Assembly (NCBI GenBank): GCA_017448795.1 | Contig: JAFSKV010000023.1 | Location: 54,547 to 118,546 of the forward strand | DNA: 64,000 nucleotides | DNA from: Synergistaceae bacterium | Lineage (GTDB): Bacteria > Synergistota > Synergistia > Synergistales > Aminobacteriaceae | Direction of reading: 5' to 3' | Shown: positions 36,401 to 48,600 of the stretch, in pieces | How the letters are laid out: each line of letters begins with the position of its first letter | Position numbering within the stretch: the stretch's first letter is position 1 | Notes under the pieces: generated by a model | Database searches by the model: none | What the model was told of the DNA's origin: nothing | What the model saw: the letters and a program-made list of their open reading frames with translations, nothing else | Translations under genes and position numbers: made by a program

Positions 36401-37770
36401 AAGCAAGGAATACCTGCGCTGTTGAGCAGTAAAGTCTTTTCTTGCCTCAATGTTGCGAGCTTCTCTCTCGCCAGGCATTCGAAAATATTTCTGAACAGGG
36501 CTGTCATTGGCAACTCTTCTCCATTGAGCTTGCAGTTGTTTATATCTTTGGCCGTAGGGAGAATTAGCCCAGAAATTATCGTTAAGTTCAGCCCCTTTTA
36601 AGAAGTCGATATTCGGGTCTATTGTTTTACAGAACTCGTTATATCCCGAAAGTTCTTCAATCTCTACGATTTTGCGCTCCAATTCTTCTTTTTTATTTCT
36701 GCGCAGTTCTTTAGTATCATTAAATTCTCTTTTGAACATTTCTGGATTTCCGCCTTCAGCGAAGCCTTCAATATTCTGAATAGCGTGCTGAATTTCGTGC
36801 AGGAGAGCGGAGCGCAGATTATGGAAGCGGTGGCCTGTGCTGTCGGATGGAGAAAGAACCCAGCCGCCATTTTCGTCAACATACATTGGATTAATATCTA
36901 TCCATGCTTCTCCGTATAAAGATTGATAATGAGCAGTCCCGTTTTTGTTTGCGGCTGCAACAGTCAAGTTCATTAACTGCGGGTATGCTCTGTATAATTC
37001 TGGAGCGTCAAAAATATCTGCTAGTTTTGCTTCCCAGTAAGATAATTTTCCGAAATACTTCACTTCTTGTTCGTACCAATGAAATTTAGCGTTAGGGCGT
37101 AAATCGCCGTCAGGAATTTCATATCTCCATCTTTTGTCGTAAGCCCCCAATTCCCAACCCGTAGCGAGTTTAATATCACGAGGATTTCTGCCAGCACTGG
37201 CCATAGACTTAGCGCGTTTAAGATTATCCATGAGAGTATTGTTGCCGTTAGCTCTGTCGATAGCCCTTGCGCCTATTTCGCCTATAACCTGCCTGTAAAT
37301 CTCGTGAGAATGAGAGAAGTCGCCGTTGTTGTGTGTAGCGGACTTAATATTGACATCGTTTGGTACGACAAAGACATCACTGAGATAATGCCTTGAAGAG
37401 CTAGCAGTATCGTATATGTTTCTGAAGATAACGCCGTCCACATCTTCGCCCGTTAATATGCCTGAAAATACGCCTCTGACGATGTCGTTTGTAATAGCAA
37501 ATTCCGTGTCAGTCTCAACAGTAAACCTGTCCTCTATATAGTCAGGATTTGCATAAGTGTGTCCTTCCTCATCAGTTGTGTATCTGCTATTCCCGTAAGC
37601 CTCATTACCATCCTCATCATTATCGAGAACGTCATAGATATAATCGCTAGCGTCTCTGTAAGAAGTGAAAGGTTCGCCGTTATTTTTCTCATATATAGTA
37701 TCGCCGTAGAGGTTATCGCGAATGAAAATCTCGCCTAAGTCATTCCAATAGCGTTTATGCCCCTCGATGA
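33485..37770 (-). CDS. polyvalent protein, C-terminal part (LPD38-like)
   Basis: Continues the last ART module after the shift at about 37771: IIEGHKRYWNDLGEIFIR lines up with YDAHGKDWENIGQVWIRHKF of the preceding copy. Then come a fifth GWE...LLHEIQHAIQ module (about 37150-36790), a long helical region (about 36200-33600) that I read as the LPD38 domain found at the C-terminus of many phage polyvalent proteins, with a hydrophobic stretch ALKTWFFISLFSILVNAF near 34480, and a proline/glutamine-rich tail ending NLDELLRRSGL. The frame is open up to 37879 but has no ribosome site there, so it is not a natural start. Confidence 0.8.
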
Positions 37771-39600
37771 TGTTATGGATTGCGAATATTGAGGAAGACT
37801 TCGTATAAGCCCTCATCATCGCCGTTTGAGTAAGTTTCAGCATTTTCGCGTCTGGAAGTGAACCAAGCACCAGTATCATGGCTCATGCCCTCGCCGCGAG
37901 TGTCGAAGACAGAGAAGCCGCCGTTAGGAGTGCCATGATAAACGACTAAAGGCTCGCCATTCTCATCGACGACTTTGGACGATGTATCAGGGCTATTTTC
38001 CCAATCGCCGAACCAAGCCTTGAAGTTAGGAGTTCTGACAGCCAGCCATTGAGCCTCGTTAAGATTAGTGTCATGGCCGTTGGGAGCTTTCAACCATTGC
38101 GTAGTGCCTTCATACTCTTTCCTGACGGCCTCAACCTGAGTGCGAGCTTCAGGAGTGAGAAAGTCATCGGCAGGGCGGGCGAGGGAGTTGCTCTGCGTAG
38201 TGTCGGCGGACTGCCTATAAATCTCAGTATTGCTGTTGCTGAATGCGCCGCTGTTGAACTTGGATTTAACCTGAATGGGCTTGAATATGATGTAGTCGTC
38301 CATGTGAGCTGTTGCCATGTCATGAATATCGCGAATGATAACGCCGTCGTGGTTACCATTGCCTAACTTGCCCGTTCTGACAGCGCGGACGAGGTGGTCA
38401 GAAGTTAGTTTTTCCTCGACAGCTTCATACGTGTAAGGGTCTAGCAGGATGGAGTAAATGTAATCTTGAGCCTGTTTTTTAGATGTGAAAGGTTCTCCAT
38501 GATTGTTATGGAAAATATTTTTACCACCAAATTTATGACGTATCCAAACTTGCCCAATGTTCTCCCAATCTTTGCCATGAGCGTCATAGATGTAAGGGTT
38601 TCTGAGATTGAGGAAGACGTGATAGATGGTATCGCCTTCTTGATAGAAGCGTTTATCGTTGAATATAGCTTCGTCTTTATAGTCTCCGAACCACGCGCCC
38701 GTGTTTCTTGTTTTGCCGTAACCGTTAGTCTTGAATTTGGAGAAGCCGCCCCCCCAGCCTGGTAAGTGAGTAACGATAAGCGGCTCGCCATTCTCATCAA
38801 CGACTTTGGACGCGGTTCCAGGGCTATTTTCCCAATCACCGAACCAGTTTTTGAAGTTATTGGTGCGTACCAAGAGCCAAGAGCGGTTGTCGAGTTTGGA
38901 CTTTTTGCCGTTAGGAGCGAGGAAGAGAGAGCCATTCTTTTTGTGATACTCGTAGATGGCATCGATTTCGGGAGGGTTGAATCGCAGCATGAGCTGCCTG
39001 CCTTCCGCGTCGATGCCGAAATAGGGGTAATCGTCATTGCTGGCAGCCGTCTGGCGGTAGAAGTCGCCCTCGTTGTTGCTGAACTCGCCGTTGTTCTTGG
39101 TGGCGGATTTAGTCTGGTTAGGAGTGAAGATGACGAAGCTGTCGTTGCCCTTGTCTTCAACGAGGTTTTCGTAGATGATGCCGTCATAGCCAGATTTCTT
39201 AGCGTCCCGAATGTCATTCTTCCAGTCATTAGAGTCGTTCTGGAAGAGAGGGTTTCTGATGTTGAGGAAGCACGGAATAATTTTGCCTGATGAGCTGTAG
39301 TCGAAGTATTTATCATTTCTGCCGTCATAGCCAGTAGAGTAAGCGATTCTGTCTAAAGCGGAGTTTCGAGAGCCGAAGTGAGAGCCTTCCGGGTGAGTGT
39401 TGAAGATTTTGAAGCGTTTGCTTTTGAGAGTGCCGTGATAGACGACTAGGGGCTCACCGTTAGTGTCAATGATTTTGCTTGAGTTTCTTCTGTCATGTTC
39501 CCAATCGCCGAACCAGCGTTTGAAGTTCTCGGTGCGGACAAGCAACCACTGCAATTCGGAGAGATTAGTTTTCTTGCCGTTAGGGGCTTTCATCCATTGT
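37330..39600 (-). repeat. three clustered WFGDWE/ART modules
   Basis: Modules at about 39,600-39,060, 38,960-38,230 and 38,100-37,330 share the header (K/R)xWFGDWE and the block SK(V/I)(V/I)D.NGEPL(V/I)V(Y/T)H. The first and third have the YHGT of ADP-ribosyltransferases; the second has THLP. The third is cut by the frameshift near 37771. A fourth relative lies at about 46,640-45,370, also with TH instead of YHG. Confidence 0.75.
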
Positions 39601-42600
39601 GGAGTACCCTTATATTTTGCTCTTATAGCGTCAACTTGTTGCTTTGCTTCAGGAGTGAGGAGTTCGTAAGCGGCCTTAGCCTGCGAGTAAGTCTCAGTGT
39701 CGGGCAGGTTATCGAGAGCGTCGGAGTGAGCATCAGCCAAGTCGTCGATGTGAGCCATTTCGCTGTCATAATCTGTAATATCGCTGTCATTGTCGAGAGC
39801 GTCTAGGAATGCTTTTCCTTCCTCGTCAGCATAGAAGTCGTATTCATTGTCCCGTACATTCTCACTGCTTCTGCGTTCCAGCTCATCCTCATTGCGGAAG
39901 GCGAGCTGTTTTTCTCTTTCGACATCTTCAGTTTCAGCCAGAGGAGTGTTTATTCTTTCTTCTTGGGAAAGATTTTTTCTTTTTGAGGCGTTCCTTGCTT
40001 CAACTTCGCCCGCAAGTCTTGAATATGCTTCGTTAGGTGCTAGATGATAGCCCTCAGTAAGGCGGTGGGAGCGTGTGAACATGTTGGGGTTGCCGCCCGT
40101 AGCGAAGTCTTCATAGGATTGAATAGCGTGCTGCACCTCATGAAGGAGTCGTGTCTCGAAATCCTCGGTAGTACTGCTGTCCCAGTCGCGTGAAATGCTG
40201 TCATTTGTGTTTTTGTCCCTGAGCGCGTATTCCAAAGAGCTCTTGAGGTGTGCAGGGAAGTGTATGGTATTGTTTTCCCTGTCCCACCATCCGCCAGTAA
40301 GCGGGTCGTCCCAATTTTTATCGAAAGAGACTTTAACCTCTCTGAGTCTTGGGTAAGCGTTGTAGAGTTCTTGAGCGTCAAAAATATCCGGCAGAGTTAA
40401 GTTTTTATTGCCGTTGAAAGGTATGAGATGTCCGTCCATGATTTCATGCCGCCAGTCTCCGTCAGTGGCCATTTCCCAGCCTGTATTGCGCCATATAGTC
40501 TTAGCGTCAATTCCGAGCCTGAACATATTTCTTGCGATGGCGAGGTTGTCCATGAGTTCAGTGTTGCCGTTGAGCCTGTCGAGCCTTCTTGCGCCAGTAG
40601 TCCCTATAATTTGCCTGTACTGCTCATAATCGTGGGTATCACCGTCATTATCGAGGCTGTCGAGGTAAGCCTTGCTGTAATCTTCCGCCCTGAAGTAATC
40701 CTGAGCTTCTTCATTGCTGTCTTCGGACAAGCCTAACATTGAGAGAGTGTCAGTATTCCAAATGACGAAGCTGTGAGAGTTGTAGAGATGTTTGTCTCCC
40801 TGTCTGTCCGTGCTGTCTAAGTATCTGTGTCCCGGAATGCCGAGCTGGTTAAGTATTCTGGAGGCGGCCATATCGCCCTGCAAGCCGCCGCCGTTTTCGT
40901 TTGACAGCCTTCTGTAGAGAGATTCGCCTGTGTCGTAATCATCGATATAGACATCGGAGTTTCTGAGGATGTCGAGTACTTTCTTGGGTTGCCTGCGCAT
41001 GGGAGCGTCCCAGTCGAGGAGAGTATCGTTATCTGGCCCGCTGAAGGTGTACAAGTTGCCTTTTGAGGGAGCTTTAATCCTGTCAGGAATGAGCTTGCTT
41101 ATGGCTTCAATGTAAGCATCTTTTCCGCCTTTTTCCCAGAACTGCCTGAAGAGTTTAGCGGAAGACGAGTTTGTTTTTTCCTCGCTGGAAATTCTGCTTT
41201 CTATTTTCTCCAGCGCGTCTCTGACAACGTCATCGATGGTTGAATATAACTCGCTGTGTTCCGCGTGAGCCAGGTTGTGAAGAGGCATGTTAAAGTCATA
41301 GGGGTTTATGTAAATTCGTATTGTTCGAACATCGCCGTTCTTGAACAGTTCTTTGAACGAATCGAGCTCACTTAAGCTGTTAATGGCAGCATCCTCCATG
41401 CGGGCAATATCGGAGCTGCTCATATTTTTCCCGTTTTTCATGACGAACAGTTTGTCTTGATAGGGATTGTTTCCCTTCATGGCCTCAGTCCTGGCACTGT
41501 CTGCGATGTCGTATGCTTCAGTGAGGTGTGCGCCATAGCCGTGTTTTTGATGCTCTCTGTATGATTTTTGCCCTTGCTCCGAGCTGAAGTATTGCAGGTC
41601 AAAGCCGTTGCGTAGGAGGATATGCCTAGTGCCGTGGTGCATGAGCTGGTCATACTTTTTCTGAGAGAGGAAGGAGCTGCTGGTGTCATGTCCAGCGTTG
41701 TCTTTATTAGCTTGCTGGTTGTAGGCCTCAGCTTGATTATTTGCTTGTTGCTGTGCGGCAGTAATGCGGAAATGCTCTTCTGCATCAGGGTTGCCTTCAA
41801 CGCCGAGCATTGCAAGAGTACGAGTGTCCCAAATGACGAAATTATGAGTGCCGGACTTCCTGCGTTCGCGAGGGCTTAACTCTCTGCTTCCGCTGTCCCA
41901 GAACATGGCGCCCGGTATGCCGTGCCTGTGGAGGATGAGGGAAGCCTTCTGCTTGGGGTCGGCAATGCCTTTTGCGGGGTAAGCGAACAGGTCATCAGTC
42001 TGTGTCCGCATGACATGGGCGAGAGCCATGTAGAAGTCCCCGCCTGTTTTTGCCTTCCGTGCTTCAGAAGCATCAAGTCCCCAGAATTTAAGCTCCTGCA
42101 AAATCTCCTGCCTTGCTTTCTTGACGCTGTCGGGCTGTTTGGGGATGCCCGCGTCCCAGTCAAGCAGAGTGTTATTTTCCGGGCCGTCAAAGGAGTAGAT
42201 GTTGCCCTTTTTCGGAGGAAGGACGGAAATAGCGGTAATAGACTTGAGAGCCTCAATTTTGTGCTTAGTGTTGTCTATGATGTGTTGACGGAGCTTAATT
42301 TTGTCGTTGGTGTCATTATGTGGAGTGTGCTTAAGCTCGTGCTTTAGCTGAGTTAAGACGCTTCTGAGTTCCTTGAGTTCGTGCCTGTATGATGCGAGAA
42401 TATCCTTCTTGAGTGTGTCCAGGTCATGAGAGCGAGAGTTCACCGCGAGGGAGAACAAGTCATCAAGAGCGGGCTTGAGGTAACCGTCAGCCCCCCTGTC
42501 CCAAGAGCCAGCACCAGTGGAGCGGTATACTTTGCCGTCATCTGTGGTGATGCCGACACGGTGGCTTCCGCGGTACTGGTCTCCGTAGTGCCTGTAAGTC

Positions 42601-45600
42601 TCAGCGACAGCGCGGTTGCCTGCCATGTATGCGCCGTAAGCTCTGGAGGCCGAGCCTTCTGAAGAACCAGCATAGCGTAAATCGAACTCATTGCCGAGAA
42701 TGGTATTGTCAGTGCCGTGCCACATTTGTTGTTCGTAGCGTTCAATCTGTTCTGGCGAGATGAAGCCGTTACTTGCCGGATTGCCGTTGCTGTCGAACAA
42801 GGAGAGCTGCTGCTTCCCGCCGTTGTAGAAAGTCTTGCGGGTCAGTTCGTCGCTGTCGTCTGAGATGCCCGTCATGGTAACCCTATCCATGTTCCAGATG
42901 ACGTAGTTGTGAGTACCCGATTGAGAGTATCTGCTGCCTCTGTCGAAGTAGCGGTGTCCCGGAATGCCGTATCTGTTGAGAAGCCAAGAAGCTCTAGCGT
43001 CAGCGCGTGAGAAGCCCTTTTTCTTTAGGCCGTACAAATCCTCACCGATTCTGTCCATATGCTCAAAAGCGCGGACGATTGCCCAATAGAAATCCTCGCC
43101 AGTATCCAGCTCGCCGATATGAGGGGAATGGATGCGCAGCTCGTCTCTAGAGAAGCCCTTGCGCTTGAGAGCGGCAAAGATTTTGCGTATGGCCTTCCTG
43201 ACGTTGCCGGGCTGTTCGTCGAGAGGAGCGTCCCAGTCCAGAAGCTCGTAGTCTTCAGGGATGTCGAACTGGTAGATGTTGCCACGTTTAGGGTTAGTGT
43301 GAGAAATATCAGTGATGGAGTTGATGACGTGAAGCTCTCTGCGCAGCCTGTCGAGTAAGTCTTTATCATCTTTCCTGCCTTTGTGCTTGCTGATTAAGGC
43401 CTTGTAGTTATCCTTAACGGCGGCCAAAGCCTCGCTATAGGAAGCGTGAGGGTTGTGGCCGAAGAAGTCAACGAACTGGAACAGAGCTCTGTGGACATCG
43501 GGGAAATCATCCTTCCAGTTGTCCCTGTCGGCGAAGGAGAAGGATTTTCCGCCTTTGAGAGTGAATGAAGTGTTGCCTGCTAAATCCTTGTCGGACAGCC
43601 CGTAACGTCTGTAGCTTTCTGCGACATAAGGATTTTGCGTGAAGTATGCGCCGAAGCCGAAAGCCGCGCTGCCCTCCGACGAGCCGGCATAACGTAGGTC
43701 GAAGCGGTTGTCCCAAATGATATTGCCTGTAGCGTGAGTAACAATCTGATTGAAGCGGTCGACAGCGTCAGGAGTGATGAACTTATCAGGATGTTCGCGC
43801 TTGTAGTTGTTGAAGTAGTCGATAGCCTCTTGGTTGCTGTTAGAAGTGATGCCTAGAATGTGCACCAAATCTTCATCCCAGATGACGAAGTTGCGAGTGC
43901 CTTCGTTGCCAAATACGGAGAACGGGCTGTATGGTGCAGGTTTAATAGCCGGAGAGAATGTGAATGAAGTAATGGAGTTTAGAACATCAATCAGAACATT
44001 AATGTATTCAATATTCTCGTTCTCCATCTTTATTTCGATATTGTCTTTCTTTCTTTCAGCCTCGCGAAGGTATCTTTGGGATTGTTTAATGTTTGACTGA
44101 TATTTATCGAGAACCTTATCTTTTGCTTCTTGGAAGGTGTCAGCGTGAAACCAGTTATATTTTGATGATGAGAATGAAGATTGAATGTCGTTAAGTACTT
44201 CCCTGAGAGTGTCGTCAGGGTTATTGCTCCAAGAGCTATTTTCTTCTAAAGAATAGGTATGCCCGTCCGCAGTAGTGGCGATTGACTTTGCTGGTCTGCC
44301 GTCAAGCATATTGTTTTTGCGGTATTCATCATATTTATCGTGGATGTCTTTGCTGCTGAAGCTGTCCCAATAACGATGTCCAGGAATGCCGAATTTGAGA
44401 AAGAGTAACGAAGCGCGGAGTTGAGGGTTATCGATGCCGTCATCTGGACTATTATTTTCGAGGTACTGTTTCATGATGTTAGTAACGAACTCATAAAACT
44501 CTCCGCCCGAATTTCTGAGAGTATGCCCGCCCTCAAATTCTCTAGCTTCATCCCAAGCCTCGTCAACATCGAGGTTGTATTTACGAGCGAAATCTGAAAT
44601 AAAGGTTTTTATTTGTGCTATAGCTTTTTGAACATGTTCAGGTTGCTCATTGAGTAGAGCGTCCCAGTTCATGAGAACGTCATTATCTGGAATTTCAGCT
44701 ATGTAGAGATTGCCTTTTTTGCCAAAGTTTTCGTCAGGAGTGAACTCCCAATGAGAGAATGTATCCAGAACCTTCAATGCTTCTTGAGCTTCTTTGCCGC
44801 TGTCCGAATTTTCACCGTAAGCGTTAATAGCAAGCGTGTATATCACATTGAGATTATGCTTGATGTTATCGACTGAAAAGTCTTGATTATAGAAGATGGC
44901 CTCTTGTATGGCATTAAGAACCTTGCGAATGATGGGTGATGGAGTATTGTCCCATTCGTCAAATTTAGGAGCGGAGTAAACCGTGCCGTCGGAGAATTGG
45001 ACATGAAGAGTGCCTAAACCCATATTAGGAACTCCGTAGCGTCTATAAAATTCAGCGACTTCTGGGTTTTGTTCAAAGTAGATGCCTGCGCCGAAATAGT
45101 TAGAGCCTTCGCCGGAGAAAAGGTACTTGAGGCTGAAGCGGTTGCCCAGCACGATATGCCCTGTGGCGTGAGTAACCTCCTGCTGGTAATACCTCTCTAT
45201 AACGTCGGGGGTGGTGAAGCCGTGAGTGCCTTGAAGGAGGTTATCGGGATTGATGCTGTGAGGATTGGATTTGCTGAGGATGTCATAGTATTTGCCGAGC
45301 GTGGCTGACGAGCTGGGCGTGTCTTTATCCTGAGCGTTGCCCGCTGAGGCCTGCCTGTAGATTTCGCCAGACTGGGAGAACATACCATTGTTGTTTGTAG
45401 CGGACTTGATGGCGTTAGGCTCGAAGACGACGTAGTCATCAACGCCCCAGACGCTCATGTCGCGCAGGTTGCGTATGACAACGCCGTCATGGTCTCCGTT
45501 GCCGACGATGCCCTGCCTTACGGCGCGTACGAGTTCGTCGGAAGTCTGGAAGCGTGTCTCGTGCCTGACGATATACCTGCCCGGCTGCGTATTGTCCGGG

Positions 45601-48600
45601 TCAAGGTGTTCGCGGATGAAGCCATTAGCCCAGCTGAGGTTGGAGAAAGCCTTACCAGCGTTGTTGTGGAAAATGGACTTGCCTGTTTTTGTGTCCACAA
45701 TCCAGACTTTGCCGACGCGCTGCCACCGTTTTCCTTCCGCGTCATAGACGTAAGGGTTGCGCAGGTTGAGGAATACGTGGTAGATATTCCCGCCTTCAGT
45801 AACGCTGTCTATTCCTGCTGTCTCCAGAGAGATATGTTCGTTGCCCTTGAGGTCAGCGAACCAAGCTCCTGTGCCTTCAGTTTTGCCTTCCCTGTCTATG
45901 CTGAAGTCGCCGTTTGTGTTGAAGACAGAGAAGCCGCCCTTGCCGCGGACGATATGAGTAACGACGAGAGGCTCGCCGTTTTCGTCCACGACTTTTGAAG
46001 AGTTATTAGCTTCCCCTGCGTAGCGTGATATAATCAGCCTCGACCTTGATGGTGTGCCGTCGTTTAGGGCGGTTTTGAACACACCATCGAGGTTATCTTT
46101 TACTTCTACCTCATGTAGATAAAAGCCCTGTCGATTTTTGCTTTGCTTTACGATGACTTCGCAAACGTAATCTTGCCCGCCAATCTTGACGTTTGCAATT
46201 AATGTGGCAGTGTCGTATGAGCGTCCTTTCCAGTTGGTTTGTCTGTCGTATACGAGGCCTTTTTTGATTACATCAGGGACGAGAGCGAAAGCTGCTGATT
46301 TTTCTTTTCCCAGCCCATGAGCGGCAGAATCCTTTATCCCTCTGCGGTCGAGGACGACATCGCCCAACTCTTTATTATGGACTACCGTATTTCCTGTATT
46401 TTTGTAATACTGCATGACACGGTCAACTAAAGGTGTATCTGTTTTTGAGAACTCCTCGCCGGAGATACTCCCAACGGGTTCACTATGCTCTAAAAAGTCT
46501 CTTACTTTTTTGACAATGTGGGCAGCTTCCCAGTCGCCGAACCAATTTTTGAAGTTGGGTGTCCTGACTTGCAGCCACTGTTTTTCCGTTAGGTTTGTGG
46601 GCTGTCCATTGGGAGCTTTCATCCATTGGGGAGAGCCTTCATACTGCATGCGGACGGTTTCGAGCTGCTGGCGGGAGATTTCGAGAGTTGCGTCAAAGTC
46701 CTCAGCATTGAGCTGCTGTGCGTCAGCCGCTTGGTTATATGTTTCGCCGTTATCGTCGAGCAACTCATTGTGATTGAAGTCCTCCGTGTCAGTGAGGAGG
46801 GAGTTGCGCCTCTGGGCATCGGAGAGGCTGTGCCTTGCCATGACGTTGCGGGCTTCAGTCTCGCCTGCGGAGCGCATGTAGCGGTTGCGGGCAGTGCCGT
46901 CGTTGATGGCGTTCTGGATGAGGTTGTCCCTTTCATCCATGAGGCCGAAGAGTTTCTGCTCCAAGTCATTGTATTCCTTAGACTGTGGGTTATCTGCGAA
47001 AATATCCTCATTAAGGGGAGCGCGGTAGAGTGCGTCGAGCTGCTTCTGTAGAGCCTCAATTTTCCTGTCTAAATCTTTTACGGCCTTCAAATTCTGAGCG
47101 GCTAAGTCTAAGTTCGAGCCGCCTGCGAAGCCTTCAATGCGCTGTATGTTATGCTGGATTTCGTGGAGGAGGGTGAGGATAGTGTTCTGGTTCAAGCCTG
47201 GGCGGAGGGAATGGCCGTCGAAATGGAAATCGCCGACGAGAGTGACAGAGCCGTCGGTATGAGACGAGCCTTTGGGGTAACGTATGCCGTTTTCCTCGAA
47301 GTCCTCGCCCTGCACGAAGGTAACGCTTGCCTCCCTTAGCTTTGGATAAGCGGCGAACAAGTCGGGAGCGTCAAGGACTTCACCGAGAGTAGTAACGGCG
47401 AAGGGCTGAGTTTCCATGCCGAATGGAATGTCCTCGAAAGTGTCGAAGTCCGGCACAGTGGCGTTAAGAGTGAGGTTGTCCTTAAGTTTCCCGTCCCGGG
47501 TTTCATACCGCCACTGCTTGTCGTGTCCCAGCTCCCAGCCTGTTGCGCGCCTGATGGTTTTCGGCTTGAAGCCGCGGGCTTTCATTTGCTGTGCGGTTTC
47601 GAGGTTGCTCATGAGCCAGTCCGCGCCGATAGCCCTGTCGATGAGCTGCGCGCCCTTGCGGCCGATAACCTGCTGATACGTCTCGTGAGGATTGCCTGTG
47701 AGCTTCTGGAGAATGGTGCTGCGGAAGTAGTCGGCGGCTTCCTTGTCTCTGTCCTGCCTGTAGCTGAAAGGCTTATCGCTGCTGTCGAATATGAACTGCT
47801 CTTCGCTTGCGGTATCCTGAGTGTCGAGAGGGAAAGATGATTTTCTTCTTTGCTCGCTGAATATGCTTCTTTTAGCCGCGTTTCTTGCCTCAACCTCACC
47901 GCCGAAGTAGCTGTAAGCCTGTGCCTGGTGCAACATGCCGAAGCCTAGTTTTGCGTCATGCATGAGTTTAGCCCATGTGCGGAATTTCTGTTTATTCTTG
48001 GGAGAAAGCCTGTGAAGGAGACTATCATACTCATCCTGATTGAAGCTGTCGGTAGAGAGACGCTTCTCCACGTCAAAGAGGGCGCGGAAAACTTCCTGCT
48101 GCTTTGGAGAAATGTTGTCGAGTATAGTCTGGGCTTCTCTCTTGGCATTCAAGCTGCGGAAGAAAGTGGGGTTGAAGTAAAAGCCGTTTTTGTCAGCGAG
48201 AGCTGGAGAGCCTTTGAATACCCAGCCCATGTTGGTGTTGCCGCCCTGAGCGAAGCCCTCAATGGACTGTATCCAGTGCTGGATTTCATGGATGAGTACT
48301 TGTTCAACGGTGAACTGGCTTTGCAGGAGCTTGTTGCTGATGAAGATTTTATTGCCTTCTGAGTTGATATAGCCTAAGCGGTCATCCCCCATAGCTTCGA
48401 AAGTAACGGGAATATTCTTGAGGCTGTCATAAGCCTTGAATAGTTCTGGCGCGTCAAAGATGGACGAGAGCGGAATGTCCTTTATTTCGGAGAACGAGAC
48501 AGAGCCGTCATTGTTTCTTGAAATATTCTTGCTGGCTAAGTCATGGAAGGCCTTGCTGATGATGTGTCCATATGGCAGCTCAAACTTCCACTGTCCGTCC

